From Eustoma russellianum (taxonomy: Eukaryota; Streptophyta; Magnoliopsida; Gentianales; Gentianaceae): DNA of 64,000 nt. Below the pieces are notes generated by a model that ran no database searches, was not told the DNA's origin, and saw nothing but the letters and a program-made list of their open reading frames with translations. The DNA is taken from NCBI GenBank assembly GCA_036186865.1, contig AP025067.1, forward strand, positions 21,508,648 through 21,572,647, read 5' to 3'. Each line of letters starts with the position of its first letter. Position 1 is the stretch's first letter. This document shows positions 20,937 to 33,764 of the stretch, in pieces. The position numbers were made by a program, and so were the translations under genes.

Positions 20937-22294
20937 TAATGCAAGACAAGGGCCCTATAACAAGGAGCATGGCCAAGAAATTGATGCATGAAGTGGGAAC
21001 CTTCCTTTACAAGCATGTTGAGGATGAACCAAGTCAAGATAGCCTACTTTGGATCCATTTGATATAAGCTTTAACTTATTTTTGAACCGTGTTGTAATAT
21101 ATTAGGTAATCTTGTGTTTATTGTTCATATTGTTGCGTGCTTAGCTTTCTTCCCTTTATAAATGTTTATAAGCTAACCTAGACATGTCCTAGTATGTTGC
21201 GTATGTTGTTTGATGTATGTTTGAACTGATTTTAGGCCAAGGAAGCTTGATGAGATCCATGCCAAACGTTCAAACACCAAGTTGAGTTGAAAGGGCAAGC
21301 TGGCAGGATGACACCCTCTTAGTATTTCAACCATATCTCACCAACTACAACTCCCATTGATGTGATTCGAGTTGGAGGTGAAAGATAAGAGGATAAGCTA
21401 CAATGTTGTTTTTCAAAACTTTCCCAGAAAAGTCCTGTATCTAGCTACACAATCGTTGCAACAAAGTGGCTGCTTAGTCACCTGGTTCCAAAGGTCCACA
21501 TCCGAAGCAGGTCAACTCCAAACGGGCACAATTCACTCATTTCAGCTCCAAACGACGTCATTATGGTGTCAAAACACATCTATAGGAAAATATCTACAAC
21601 TTTTATTTTTTGTGTAAGATCCGAATCTGATTGAAAGATAGAGTTACATTGTAAAACAATTCAAAGGTCAAATATGGACAGATTTTGCTTTCTTGACTGT
21701 CCAAGTAGGATTCTCAACCAATCAGCTTCAGGGACCAATCCAACTCATCAAGGACGTGTCGAATGATATTCCAAAGCAGGGAGGAGCTGAACCAATCACA
21801 ATTAAAAGGCAAAAGGAACTTTCGCCGAGAAGACGTGCTGAAGTTGTCAATCTTATTCGAAGTTGTACTTTGTTCAACTTTCTTGCTTTGCTCCTATTGG
21901 ACCTCACACATTTGTATCTTCCTCGAGAAGTCTTGTTTGGCTTTTTTAAACATGATTTAGGGCATTGTAAACACAATCTGAATATACATCAAAACCGCAA
22001 GTTTTTGCACCAAGGTTGTTTTCAATTTTCCTTTGAATCTCTTGATTCCCTTCAAGAAACTTGAACAAATTCTTGATTGTATTACTTCATATGCTTGGGA
22101 TGGATATTGTTTCAGATGGTTTAAGGCTTGCTCAATCAAGTTGAAGTCATTTGCGAAGTGTTCATCAAAACCCGGCTGAAATTTATCCGGTGAAGTGTTG
22201 TGTGTTCTTGGACTGTTTTGCACCTTCATCCTTGCTCTAGCTGGTTTCTTTGAGTTGAAGAAAGGTCCTACAATAGCTGAGTGTTTGTGCATCA
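20937..22294 (+). repeat. LTR J (family-2 type) with a polyprotein tail in U3
   Basis: It runs from TAATGCAAGAC (probably once TGATGCA) to TTTGTGCATCA. Near its start an open stretch (about 20950-21067) codes for GPITRSMAKKLMHEVGTFLY and ends in TAA. From about 21090 it follows the M LTR at 63340-64000. No matching flanking 5-mer was found (TACAC left, AGCGG right). I see no independent gene. Confidence 0.5.
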
Positions 22295-22789
22295 AGCGGC
22301 ATCAAAGCTATAAGGTATCTCATGAGGATCAAGGGTCCCATCAAGAGGTCAAGGGCCCTATGACAAGAAGGAGGGCAAGAGAACTTTGTCATCAAGTTGG
22401 AACCTTCTTGTATAAACATGTTCAAGATGAACCTAAGGTTCCATGGGTTCACTTCATTGAACCCACCTTTTGACCGTTTTATTAGTGTGTGTGTGTGCTT
22501 TCTTTATTTTTGAATTTTATCTTGTTTCTTGTGATCTTTGTTTTATGTGTTTTCTTTGTAGGTAAATTAGGTATATGGAAGATCCAAAATGAAATGGAGA
22601 CCCAAAAGGAACATTGTAGGCGTGTGTTGCAAAAGAAGGAGACAAAAGGAATGTTGTCTTGAAAAAATGTTTGTCTCCACAAAGACAAATTCAAATGTGT
22701 CCAAGATGAAATTCCTTTTTCAAAATTGAACTCAAAATCATATCCAAAGTAACAAAGAGGCCGGCCACTTAAAGGTGCAAAGATGGATT

Positions 22790-23215
22790 ATCAAATTGAA
22801 TTTAAATTCAAAGTTAAACTTGAATTTAAATTCAACCATGATTTGAATTCAAGTTTCAACCAATTTGAGGCTTACATTTCAAGAAGAATTCAGACATTAT
22901 CTCAACCAACTTACACGCCATCTTGGAGGAAAAAGGAAGGATAAATGCCAATTCAAATTGAATCCAAGTTTGAACTCAAATTCAAACTCAATTTTGAATT
23001 CAAACTTCAACCATCTTTTGAATTCAACCCAAGCTATATTATCATCATCAAATCAGGTTTCAAGACACCTTTTAGGCATCTTGAACACGGTTGGAAGGAG
23101 TGAGGAAGGGGATTCAACAAAAAAATTCAAAGTGCACTCAAATTCAAACTTAACTTGAATTCAAACTTCACCAAACTTTTGAATTCAAGTTCAAGCACCT
23201 CCATCAAATCAGCTC
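22790..23215. repeat. degenerate GAATTCAAA repeats in the D-type LTR
   Basis: Multiple irregular copies of AATTCAAATTCAA and TTGAATTCAAA lie in clusters. The same motif family occurs in D's 3' LTR (about 47465-47550). Confidence 0.6.
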
Positions 23216-23407
23216 CTCCAAGGCATCATTTGGACCTCATACACGGCTGGATACATTGAGGATAACATCTTTCAAGATTTTCAGATTTTAGCTAGAATTG
23301 GTTTTAGTTTTGGATTCATACAATTTTCAATTTTCAAACATTGTTAGCTAGCTTATTTTGAAACAATTTCTACTCATCTTAAGGCTGATAGGACGAGATT
23401 TTCAGCC

Positions 23408-23416
23408 TATAAATAG
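23408..23416 (+). promoter_or_regulatory. TATA box of the D-type LTR
   Basis: TATAAATAG, preceded by a TTTTCAGCC block and followed by R-region-like sequence. Confidence 0.5.
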
Positions 23417-23486
23417 GACCTTTTGGGCGCATGGAAACAACAACTTTTGATGAATAAAAATTCTTGATATTTTCTTCACTTATTAC

Positions 23487-23769
23487 ATCGAGTTCAAGGA
23501 GGCTGGTGTAGATGGAGGGCGGCCTCAGGAGTGCTGTGTGACAAAAATTTTCCAACTAAATTAAAGGGAAAATTTTATAGGGTGGCGGTGCGACAGGCAA
23601 TGCTATATGGGACAGACTGCTGGGCCATCAAGAGGTCACAATTACAGAAGATGGAAGTGGCAGAGATGAAAATGTTAAGATGGATGTGTGGGCATACAAG
23701 GCTAGACCGGATCAGAAACGAGGTATTTCGTGAAAGGTTAGGCGTGGCTAGTATAGCCGATAAGATAAG
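23487..23769 (+). pseudogene. LINE reverse-transcriptase 3' fragment
   Basis: It codes for the C-terminal part of a plant non-LTR reverse transcriptase (MLYGTDCWAIKRSQ, MLRWMCGHTRLDRIRNEV), close to the minus-strand LINE at 43889-45707. It is truncated at its 5' end. It stops abruptly at 23769, where the B LTR begins; in the other copy the sequence continues to a trinucleotide tail. Confidence 0.75.
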
Positions 23770-25095
23770 TGATGAGCCAAACGAAGGCTAGAAAACGAAT
23801 TCCAGGACTTTGTCTCCTATTCCAAACTGATTTGAACATAAGCTATGGCAAAGAACATCTCAAAGACACTCCTTGAACTGTAACCGCTGTTCTTGGCTCA
23901 ATTTATGCCAACACCTCTCCCTCTTTGGCACTCCAACACATCTAAAACCTCAATGAGACCCTAAGATGCTGTAAACCAAATGATGGAGCAAATACTAACA
24001 AGTTCTAGGCTAGGAACTTGAAAGAAAACCGTAAGTGGTCTTAAACTTCAACTTGAAATGTTGATAACTCCTCAAGGGAAATTCTGGTTGTAATGTGTAT
24101 TGATAATGGTTGTTTTTACAATCTGGTTCCTACCCTTACTTATACAAACGAAAATGCTAGGAAGTACAAGCTTTAATGTACAAGGTACTAGTCTAAAATG
24201 ACATGCTTTGCTTGGAAATTGTTTGAGCATCTTTTGGTTCCAAAAGTTCTGGTTGCTTGCCGTGTATTCTTTGCTAGATTCAGCCTTCTTTCTTTGATCA
24301 AATTGATTGGATAACACATAGAGCAGCTTGCTTTGAGAAAGGCCTTTGATTGGTTGCAACTTGGTGTTGAATTTTCAAACAAACTTTGCTTAGACAACGT
24401 TTCTTTCCTTGCTTGAATTCAGCCAAAAATTCTGATTGGATGTTGTAGTGAGCAGCTTGGTTGAACTCCCTTTTGATTGGTTGCAAGTTGGTCTTTGAAT
24501 TTTCAAAGTATCTAGGCCTTAAACCAACGTTTTTCTTCAAGAATTTGATTGGATCAAATGTTGAGCAGCTTGCATTCTTCTTCTAACTTATTGTGATTGG
24601 TTTAAGCTTTTGCAAGACTCCTTCCTATTGGTTATAGCTTTGAGCTGCTTGTTTCTTCCTTATTCACGTGAGAAGAAATCAGATTTTTTGACATGGGTGC
24701 TTGTCACCACCTTGCTTGTAAGCTACTTGCATTTCACCTCTTTGTTTGGACAAAAATTCAGGTTTGATTTGCGTCTTCAAGCTAAAAACGTGTACCTGAA
24801 AGATAAGGCAAGAATACAACACAAACTATCCTAAAACAAAGTTAACAAACTAACAATATTAAAAGAACATCTAAAGATATGTACAACATGCATTTGATAC
24901 AACTAGATCATAGCTTGTATCATATAAACCCAATGGACATCATCTTTGCTTGGCTCATCCTCTTCATGCCTGTAAAGAAATGATTCAACACATTGTAACA
25001 ATTTCTTAGCCATACTCCTTGTTATGGGACCATTGTGGGGCAATGAGGTGTCATCGTCAGTGTTTGTATCCACAAGGTTAGGCTGTAGCTCATCA
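23770..25095 (-). repeat. 3' LTR of B
   Basis: 1326 bp, TGATGAGCC...GCTCATCA. It differs from 31595-32920 by about 6 substitutions and 2 small indels by eye. The right end carries the polyprotein tail in minus sense (stop at 24903). Confidence 0.85.
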
Positions 25096-25274
25096 TTCCC
25101 TCCCACTTGAAAAGGATTCGTCCTCGAATCTGAATCAATACTAAACGGAGAAAGGTCAGCAACATTAAAAGTTTTAGAGATAGGACCATACCTTTCTTCA
25201 GGAAGATCGAGAACATAGGCATTATCACCAAGCCGCTTCAACACTTTGAACGGTCCATCGCCTCTTGGCTTCAA
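24903..25274 (-). pseudogene. B integrase tail, shifted frame, running into the LTR
   Basis: It codes for PRGDGPFKVLKRLGDNAY, NVADLSPF, DSRTNP and then, inside the LTR, GPITRSMAKKLLQCVESFLY and WVYMIQAMI. It is cut off from the main pol frame by a 1-nt deletion near 25285. This is the C-terminal module that in CRM-type elements is thought to guide integration; that role is family knowledge. Confidence 0.8.
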
Positions 25275-28200
25275 TTTGGAGTCCTTTCCTTAGGGAATCT
25301 TTCTTTCCTCAAGTGTAACCAAACAAGATCACCGGGTTCAAATATAACAACTTTACGGTTCCTGTTGGCTCTATTGGCATACACTTTATTCTTACCTTCA
25401 AGTTGTGATTTAACCTTTTCATGCAATTCTTTCACAAGTTTTGCTTTTCGTTCACCATCTAAACTAACACGTTCATGAACAGGTATGGGAACAAGATCAA
25501 GCGGGGACAAAGGGTTAAAGCCATAAACAACTTCAAAAGGAGAATGCAATGTTCCACTATGAACAACTCTATTGTATGCAAACTCAATGTAAGCTAAGCA
25601 ATCTTCCCAATTCTTTAAGTTCTTTTGAATGACAACACGCAACAGTTGAGACAAAGTTCTATTAACAACTTCAGTTTGACCATCGGTTTGTGGGTGAGCA
25701 GTTGTAGAAAATAACCATTTAGTACCAAGTTTACTCCACAAAACACGCCAGAAATGACTTAGAAACTTTGTATCTCTATCACTAACAATCGTTCGTAGCA
25801 TGCCATGCAATCTAACAATCTCCTTAAAGAACAAATCAGCAATATGAATAGCATCATCAACTTTCTTACATGCAATGAAATGTGCCATTTTGGAAAATCT
25901 ATCAACAACAACAAAGATGCTATCTTTACCAGTTTTGGAACGAGGCAATCCCAATACAAAGTCCATAGAAATATCAGTCCAAGGTGAGCTTGGAACAGAT
26001 AAAGGAGTGTATAATCCATGTGGTTGTGTTCTAGACTTTGCTTGCTTGCAAGTAATACATTGGTCACATACCTTATCAACATGTGCTCTCATATGCGGCC
26101 AGAAGAAATGTTCCTTAAGTGTTTCCAAAGTTTTTAACGAGCCAAAATGACCCATTAAACCTCCTCCATGAGCCTCTTTAATCAATAACTCTCTTAATGA
26201 ACACATTGGTACACATAACTTATGTTCTTTAAACAAGTAACCATCATGCAAGTAATATTTAGCAAAAGGTGAATCAATGCATGCTTGATATATAGAACTA
26301 AAGTCATGATCAGAATGATACATCTCTTTGATAGACTCAAAACCAAACATGTTACATGAAAGAGTAGTAATCAAAGTATAGCGACGAGATAAGGCATCAG
26401 CTACTACATTTTCTTTTCCTTGCTTATACTTGATCACATAAGGGAATTGTTCAATGAATTCAACCCATTTGGCATGTCTTTTGTTCAGTTTTCCTTGACC
26501 TTTTAGATACTTAAGGCTTTCATGATCAGTATGAATCACAAATTCCTTAGGTTGCAGATAATGTTGCCAAGTTTGTAAAGAACGGACAAGGGCATACAAT
26601 TCTTTATCATAGGTTGAATAATTTATGGAAGCTCCTTTCAATTTCTCACTAAAGTAGGCAACAGGTTTGTTACCTTGATGCAATACAGCTCCAATGCCAA
26701 CTCCACTGGCATCACATTCAACTTCAAACGTTTCATCAAAGTTGGGCAATCTCATGATAGGTGCAGAAGTTAGACGTTTCTTAAGTTCCTCAAAGGCTTG
26801 TTGTTGTGTTTCTCCCCATTCAAATCTTACATCTTTCTTGACTAATTCATTCAAGGGTGCAGCTATGGTAGAGAAATCCTTCACAAAACGTCTATAGAAA
26901 CTAGCTAATCCATGAAAACTCCTAACATCTCCAGCAGACTTAGGGGTTGGCCACTCAGTTATGGATTTAACTTTCTCTTGATCTACTTCAATTCCTTCAG
27001 CACTAATCACAAATCCTAAGAATGTAACCTTCTCCAGACAGAAAGAACACTTCTTGAAATTAGCATACAACTTTTCTTTCTGTAGGGTGACAAAAACGGC
27101 TCTTAGATGGTTCAGGTGTTCACTTAGGGTTTTGGAGTAGATAAGAATGTCATCAAAGTAAACTACTACAAATTTCCCTATGAATTTCCTTAAGACCTCA
27201 TTCATTAACCTCATGAAAGTACTAGGGGCATTGGTTAAACCAAAGGGCATAACTAACCACTCGTACAATCCAAACTTAGTCTTAAAGGCAGTTTTCCATT
27301 CATCACCTTCCCTAATTCTCACTTGGAAATATCCTTGCTTAAGATCTACTTTGCTAAAGCACCTAGACCCATGTAACATATCCAACATGTCATCCAACCT
27401 AGGAATAGGGTATCTATACTTCACAGTGATCTTATTGATGGCTCTACAGTCAGTACACATTCTCCAAGTTCCATATTTCTTAGGGACAATGATAACAGGA
27501 ACAGCACAAGGACTCATACTCTCTCTTACTTTACCTTGAGTCAATAATTCCTCAACTTGCTTTTGGATTTCCTTAGTTTCCTCTGGATTGGCTCTATAGG
27601 CAGGTCTGTTTGGCAGAACAGCTCCTGGAATGAAATCTATTTGATGCTCAATGCCTCTCAGAGGTGGTAAACCTGGGGGATCTCCTTCAGGAAACAAGCT
27701 AGAAAATTCTTGAAGTAAAGATGCAACTTCACTTGGTAAAGTAGATGGTATTTCAGTTGAAGAGAACAGTGCTTCTTTGTAAAGTAAGATATAAACATTT
27801 TTGTTTGAATTGATAGCATGGAATACCTCACTTTGAGATGCAAAGAATGCGCTTTTCTTTAGAGATGGTTCAGTAGAAACTTTGTTTTCTTTCGGTTCAA
27901 CTTTAAGATGAGAACTTCTCAGTTGGTGTTCTTTGATAAAGATCCTTTCCAATTCCTTTTCTTTTGGATCATTATAGCTTTTTAACATTCGTTGTTGATC
28001 CTCAAAGACTTTGTGCGGGGGCAAGGCGTTTAATTTGAACAGTTTGTTGTTATGCCTAAAGGAATATCTATTCAGGTAACCATCATATGTAACTTTGTTG
28101 TCAAATTGCCACGGTCTACCTAATAAGATATGACTTGATTGCATAGGGGCTACGTCACATAACACCTCAGCAGAATACCCACCAATTGACAAAGGAACTA

Positions 28201-28450
28201 GTACTTGCTTTGTTACTTTAACTTCACCACACTCATTAAGCCACGTAAGTCTATAAGGACGGGGGTGATTAATTAAAGGTAACTCAAGTTTCCTAACAAG
28301 TTCAAAACTTGCAACATTGGTACATGAACCGGAGTCAATGATTAAAGTGCAGACTTTCTTTTTAACCATACAGTGAATGTGGAATATGTTCTCTCGTTGT
28401 ATTTCAGGTTCTTCAGTCTTAATTTGGGCACTTAGAGCTCGACGGACAAC
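25271..28450 (-). pseudogene. pol: B pol: protease, reverse transcriptase, RNase H, integrase
   Basis: One long open frame. In order it has an aspartic protease (CTLIIDSGSCTN), a linker, reverse transcriptase (RMCTDCRAIN, VVYFDDILIYSK), RNase H (ECDASGVGIGAV, IHTDHESLKYLKG), the integrase HHCC finger (HGGGLMGHFG ... CDQCITC) and the integrase core (DISMDFVLGLP, IVSDRDTKFLSHFW, DGQTEVVNRTL). Nearly all catalytic residues seen are kept. Breaks: a 2-nt deletion near 28454 separates it from gag, and a 1-nt deletion near 25285 separates it from the tail. In reverse transcriptase the usual KKDGTWRM reads KKYGTWRM (codon 27473-27475). It is the most complete pol in the window but not a working polyprotein. 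Confidence 0.9.
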
Positions 28451-28649
28451 TAAGCTCTTTTGTTTCACATTCATTAATCTCTTCAATAATCTCTTCTTCT
28501 TCCTCACACGTTTGCTCAATTTCTTTGTTTTCTTCACTCTCTTCCAATTCTTCCTCAGAATAATACTCATTAGACTCTTCAATAAACAAGATGCGTTTAG
28601 GGTTGGGACATTGATTAGCAAAATGACCTTTTCCTAAGCATTTAAAACA

Positions 28650-29802
28650 TTAAATATCACGAGTCTTAAAATTAGACGTACCTTCCACCTTGGCTTTGCC
28701 TTTATCAGTGATTGGAAGCTTTGGACGATTTTGGATGTTCTGGGTTGATCTTCCTTGGGATCCACGGCCTTGACCTTGTTGTGGACGGAATGGCGTCCTG
28801 GGCTGTGTTCTAGGAAAACTCAAAGGATTAGTCCGAAAAGAAGGGTTAGAAGTTTTTACCTTCAGTTGTCTTTCCACTTTCTCAGTAATGTGAACCATAG
28901 AAGCCAGATCTGAGTAAGGTGTAAGTTCCACCTTAAATGCAATCTCTTTGTTCAAGCCAGCTAGAAATCTAGCCATTGTGGCTTCCTCCGCTTCTTCTAT
29001 GTTAGCCCTGGTAAGCAAATGTTCTAATTCTTTATAAAATTCGTCAACAGATCTATTACCTTGAGAAAGTTGTTGCAATTTCTGGAAAACGCTTCTTTCA
29101 TAGGAAGGAGATATGAATCTCTTCCTCATCTCTTGTTTCAGCTCGGACCAAGTAACAACAGGGGGTTGTCTTGTTCTTCTCCTGGTGTTTTTCAGTTGTT
29201 CCCACCAAAGTAAAGCATAATCTACAAATTCAAAAGTTGCATACCGCACTTTGGCCAATTCAGAATAGTTAGTGCAAGAATACATATGATCTACCTTTGT
29301 TTCCCATTGCAAATATGTTTCAGGATCACTCTTTCCATGGAAGGGGGGAATTGTCAGTTTTGTAGTAATGTATTCTTCTTCAAGATGTTCATCCCTATTA
29401 GGTTGACGTTCATCATATCTTTCCTCTAGATAGGGTTCTTCATTGTACTCAGGGAGACTATCAAATCTTTCCTCAAAAGAAATGTTCCTACGACCACCAT
29501 TACTACCTCGACCTCTACCTCTACCTCTAAGTGATTGTGACTTTTCTACGTTCAACATGAGACTCATTATCATAAGAGGTGCCTTCTTGAAAAGGTATAC
29601 TAGGTTCCTTGTGATCTGAGGTTGGCTTTTCTACTTTGCTTATCCTCTGTTTGTTATCCTCTATGTCACTTCTCATTAAACCAAATTGATTAACAAGGAA
29701 AGTGAGTGTTTGCTGTATATTCTCTAGGGTAACAGGGACTGGGGATGGGACAGGAGTAGATGGGGACGGGGATGATGCATTATCTTTCTGTTGGGGACCC
29801 AT
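28650..29802 (-). pseudogene. gag: B gag
   Basis: It starts MGPQQKDNASSPSPSTPVPS after the leader. An arginine/glycine-rich patch (RGRGRGRG) is followed by the capsid-like region (LTIPPFHGKSDPETYLQWE, YALLWWEQLKN, FLAGLNKEIAFKVEL). A 1-nt insertion near 29535 shifts the frame after about 87 codons. A C-to-T change gives TAA at 28650, just before the zinc knuckle. Gag forms the particle; here no full-length product is possible. Confidence 0.85.
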
Positions 29803-31580
29803 GATTCAGAAAACAATCTCAAAAGCCAAATAAAATATTGACAAGATGCAAATACTCTACTTTATGTTGACAATTGTTCAAAACAACAATTTGGACTATT
29901 TCTCCTAAGATTCAAGTAAATCACAGAAGTCAAATTGTTGTTTGGGCTGAATGAAATCTACGGGGTTGTTTAAGACAATCCCTCAATTACTTTACATGCA
30001 TATGCAATTATCAATTGTAGTAAAGTGAAAGTAAAGACACACAAACAAAGTGCTAGCAAGGGTTTGCTTTAGAAACTTTCAATATCTCAAAACTACAACA
30101 CTTTGGGGTTTGGTTTGGGCACTTTCTTTCTTTTGAGCTTTGCACGGGATTTTCCCTTTATGCAACGTTTAATTTTGGGCTTTTCCTCACTTGGCTTTCT
30201 TGTGCAATTCTCTCTTGTCTTGCCTCTTACTTGTTGACAAATATTGGCTTTTCTCTCGCGTATTTCTCAATCAAGCTTAATTTTCTTTCTTTGGATGGTT
30301 TGCTTGATTGTTGTGAGTCTACTCCTCACGGCCTACATGAGACATTGCCCACGGCCCTTAATTGCACAAGGTTTGTTGTATTTGGAATTTGAAAGTTCCT
30401 CGTACACAACACGGCTAAACACTATGTAGTGGGAATTCAATTCACAATTACAACAAGATCAAATTGTATATAGTGCAATGTAAGTTCAGAAATTGATCTA
30501 AAACAACAATGGGATAGCTCTTTAACAATGTGGGGCTTAAACAATTCCTAACTTTCAGAATATATCTAAGTCCAACAAGTTGTTTGAAACAATTGAAATC
30601 AACAAAAAGATAAAGCTATTAGCATGCACCAAGATTTCAAATGAGCTTTAAAAGTTGTTTTAATCCACACGGTTTTGGGCAGTTTGTTCTTTTTCCTTTT
30701 TCTGTTTTTGATGCAAATGATCTAAGTAATCTCAAGATGGCTAAATGCAACTTATTTGTTTCTAAATGCAATCTATAAAGGCTGTTTACTAACACTAATG
30801 GAAAAATCAGTTTTGATGCAACTAAGCTATCTTGTTTTGTTCGGTTTTTTTTAAGTGATCTATCCTACCTTGTTTTTGTTTGGTTTTTTTTTGTTTGTAT
30901 GATGCAATCAGATTCTAAACTAAATGACACTAGATGCAGCTCCTAAGAAACGTGTATGAACATGAACTAGGCAGCACACTTAGTTAGCTAAAACTACTTT
31001 GTTTTGTTCTTTGGTTTTCGGTTTTCTTGTGCTAAACTAAACAAACATCTAAACACTTAAACTATGTTGTAATCTAGTCTAACTAAGCTAAACAAGGCAG
31101 CACTAAAAACGTTTTAAACAGATTGCTCATAAGTACTAAAAACAGAACTTTAACTACTTGATTACAAGCTAAAGTATCAACTAATCTATTTTGTGTTCAA
31201 GTTTTCTCTTTTAAGGACACAACTAAACTAACACTTAAACTACTAGATTAAGGTATAATGAAGATCAACTAAGCTAAATAAGGCAGCATATAAAACGTCT
31301 AAACAGTTTTCACAAAAGTACTAAAACAGAATTTTAAGTACTACAACTTGATGAAAAATTAAACTATCAACTAGTCTAAGTTCTTTTTGTGGGGTGTTTT
31401 CGGTTTTGCCACTAAACTAAATTACCAAACTATAGTATACTATCTAACAAGCACTTTAAAACATAAACTAACTATCTAAACAATCAGCAACTAAACGCAA
31501 ATCAGTTCAACATACGGTTTGGGCAGCAACATTCATATGCAAGTTTAAACAATGTAAACATGAATAGAAGACTAACCAAA
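29803..31580 (-). other. leader of B
   Basis: About 1.8 kb, non-coding. A gag-proximal inverted repeat lies at 29962-29983 (plus strand GGGTTGTTTAAGACAATCCC). Further toward the primer site it is rich in TAGTTTA-type and CGAAAAC-type blocks shared with C, A and the H leaders. Confidence 0.65.
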
Positions 31581-31592
31581 GCTCTGATACCA
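31581..31592 (-). promoter_or_regulatory. primer binding site of B
   Basis: The minus strand reads TGGTATCAGAGC, 2 bp from the LTR, complementary to initiator methionine tRNA. Confidence 0.85.
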
Positions 31593-31594
31593 AT

Positions 31595-32920
31595 TGATGA
31601 GCCAAACGAAGGCTAGAAAACGAATTCCAGGACTTGTCTCCTATTCCAAACTGATTTGAACATAAGCTATGGCAAAGAACATCTCAAAGACACCCCTTGA
31701 ACTGTAACCGCTGTTCTTGGCTCAATTTATGCCAACACCTCTCCCTCTTTGGCACTCCAACACATCTAAAACCTCAATGAGACCCTAAGATGCTGTAAAC
31801 CAAATGATGGAGCAAATACTAACAAGTTCTAGGCTAGGAACTTGAAAGAAAACCGTAAGTGGTCTTAAACTTCAACTTGAAATGTTAATAACTCCTCAAG
31901 GGAAATTCTGGTTGTAATGTGTATTGATAATGGTTGTTTTTACAATCCGGTTCCTACCCTTACTTATACAAACGAAAATGCTAGGAAGTACAAGCTTTAA
32001 TGTACAAGGTACTAGTCTAAAATGACATGCTTTGCTTGGAAATTGTTTGAGCATCTTTTGGTTCCAAAAGTTCTGGTTGCTTGCCGTGTATTCTTTGCTA
32101 GATTCAGCCTTCTTTCTTTGATCAAATTGATTGGATAACACATAGAGCAGCTTGCTTTGAGAAAGGCCTTTGATTGGTTGCAACTTGGTGTTGAATTTTC
32201 AAACAAACTTTGCTTAGACAACGTTTCTTTCCTTGCTTGAATTCAGCAAAAAATTCTGATTGGATGTTGTAGTGAGCAGCTTGGTTGAACTCCCTTTTTA
32301 TTGGTTGCAAGTTGGTCTTTGAATTTTCAAAGTATCTAGGCCTTAAACCAACGTTTTTCTTCAAGAATTTGATTGGATCAAATGTTGAGCAGCTTGCATT
32401 CTTCTTCTAACTTGATTGTGATTGGTTTAAGCTTTTGCAAGACTCCTTCCTATTGGTTATAGCTTTGAGCTGCTTGTTTCTTCCTTATTCACGTGAGAAG
32501 AAATCAGATTTTTTGACATGGGTGCTTGTCACCACCTTGCTTGTAAGCTACTTGCATTTCACCTCTTTGTTTGGACAAAAATTCAGGTTTGATTTGCATC
32601 TTCAAGCTAAAAACGTGTACCTGAAAGATAAGGCAAGAATACAACACAAACTATCCTAAAACAAAGTTAACAAACTAACAATATTAAAAGAACATCTAAA
32701 GATATGTACAACATGCATTTGATACAACTAGATCATAGCTTGTATCATATAAACCCAATGGACATCATCTTTGCTTGGCTCATCCTCTTCATGCCTGTAA
32801 AGAAATGATTCAACACATTGTAACAATTTCTTAGCCATACTCCTTGTTATGGGACCATTGTGGGGCAATGAGGTGTCATCGTCAGTGTTTGTATCCACAA
32901 GGTTAGGCTGTAGCTCATCA
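31595..32920 (-). repeat. middle (shared) LTR of the B-C array
   Basis: 1326 bp. It has a primer site on its left (B) and a polypurine tract on its right (C, plus strand TTCCCTCCC from 32921). It is almost identical to the left LTR along its whole length, including the right-hand 200 bp where the outer LTR (38422-39748) differs, so it is not a simple half-and-half hybrid of the two outer LTRs. Confidence 0.85.
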
Positions 32921-33713
32921 TTCCCTCCCACTTGAAAAGGATTCGTCCTCGAATCTGAATCAATACTAAACGGAGAAAGGTCAGCAACATTAAAAGTTTT
33001 AGAGATAGGACCATACCTTTCTTCAGGAAGATCGAGAACATAGGCATTATCACCAAGCCGCTTCAACACTTTGAACGGTCCATCGCCTCTTGGCTTCAAT
33101 TTGGAGTCCTTTCCTTAGGGAATCTTTCTTTCCTCAAGTGTAACCAAACAAGATCACCGGGCTCAAATATAACAACTTTACGGTTCCTGTTGGCTCTATT
33201 GGCATACACTTTATTCTTAGCTTCAAGTTGTGACTTAACCTTTTCATGCAATTCTTTCACAAGTTTTGCTTTTCGTTCACCATCTAAACTAACACGTTCA
33301 TGAACAGGTATGGGAACAAGATCAAGCGGGGACAAAGGGTTAAAGCCATAAACAACTTCAAAAGGAGAATGCAATGTTCCACTATGAACAACTCTATTGT
33401 ATGCAAACTCAATGTAAGCTAAGCAAATTTCCCAATTCTTTAAGTTCTTTTGAATGACAACACGTAACAGGTGAGACAAAGTTCTATTAACAACTTCAGT
33501 TTGACCATCGGTTTGTGGGTGAGCAGTTGTAGAAAATAACAATTTAGTACCAAGTTTACTCCACAAAACACGCCAAAAATGACTTAGAAACTTTGTATCT
33601 CTATCACTAACAATCGTACGTGGCATGCCATGCAATCTAACAATCTCCTTAAAGAACAAATCAGCAATATGAATAGCATCATCAACTTTCTTACATGCAA
33701 TGAAATGTGCCAT
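32728..33713 (-). pseudogene. C integrase C-terminal half and tail
   Basis: 33096-33713 continues the integrase after the stop at 33765 and in the same frame: FIACKKVDD, IVSDRDTKFLSHFW, DGQTEVVNRTL, then FEPGDLVWLHLRKERFPKER. A 1-nt deletion near 33110, identical to that in B, shifts the frame into the tail (32728-33099), which has the GPF module and the LTR-encoded GPITRSMAKKLL part. Confidence 0.8.
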
Positions 33714-33764
33714 TTTGGAAAATCTATCAACAACAACAAAGATGATATCTTTACTAGTTTTGGA

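Larger units (their letters stand above)
22320..23486 (+). repeat. D-type LTR, candidate 5' LTR of D, truncated by a LINE
   Basis: It starts TCATGAGGATC, matching TGATGAGGATC at the start of D's 3' LTR (46729). The two are alike over the first 150 bp at roughly 85 percent by eye. Both carry an open polyprotein tail (here GPMTRRRARELCHQVGTFLY, stop at 22473), a T-rich stretch ending TTTGTAG, and GAATTCAAA repeats. A TATA box lies at 23408-23416. LINE sequence starts near 23487. Pairing with D's 3' LTR is inference. Confidence 0.5.

Noticed and set aside
21250..21265. TGATGAGATCC as another LTR start, like 5186
   Set aside because: The flanking sequence aligns without a break to LTR M (GGAAGCATGATTG...), so it is interior LTR sequence.
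21693..22064. 123-codon frame in LTR J
   Set aside because: It lies within LTR sequence, overlaps an equally long antisense frame and has no recognisable domain.
22790..23215. GAATTCAAA repeats as a CRISPR-like or satellite array
   Set aside because: They are irregular short AT-rich motifs within an LTR, without constant unit length or spacers.
27180..27539. 119-codon frame opposite B reverse transcriptase (also 53293-53652)
   Set aside because: It is a shadow of the conserved polymerase frame; it appears in both copies because the polymerase is conserved.
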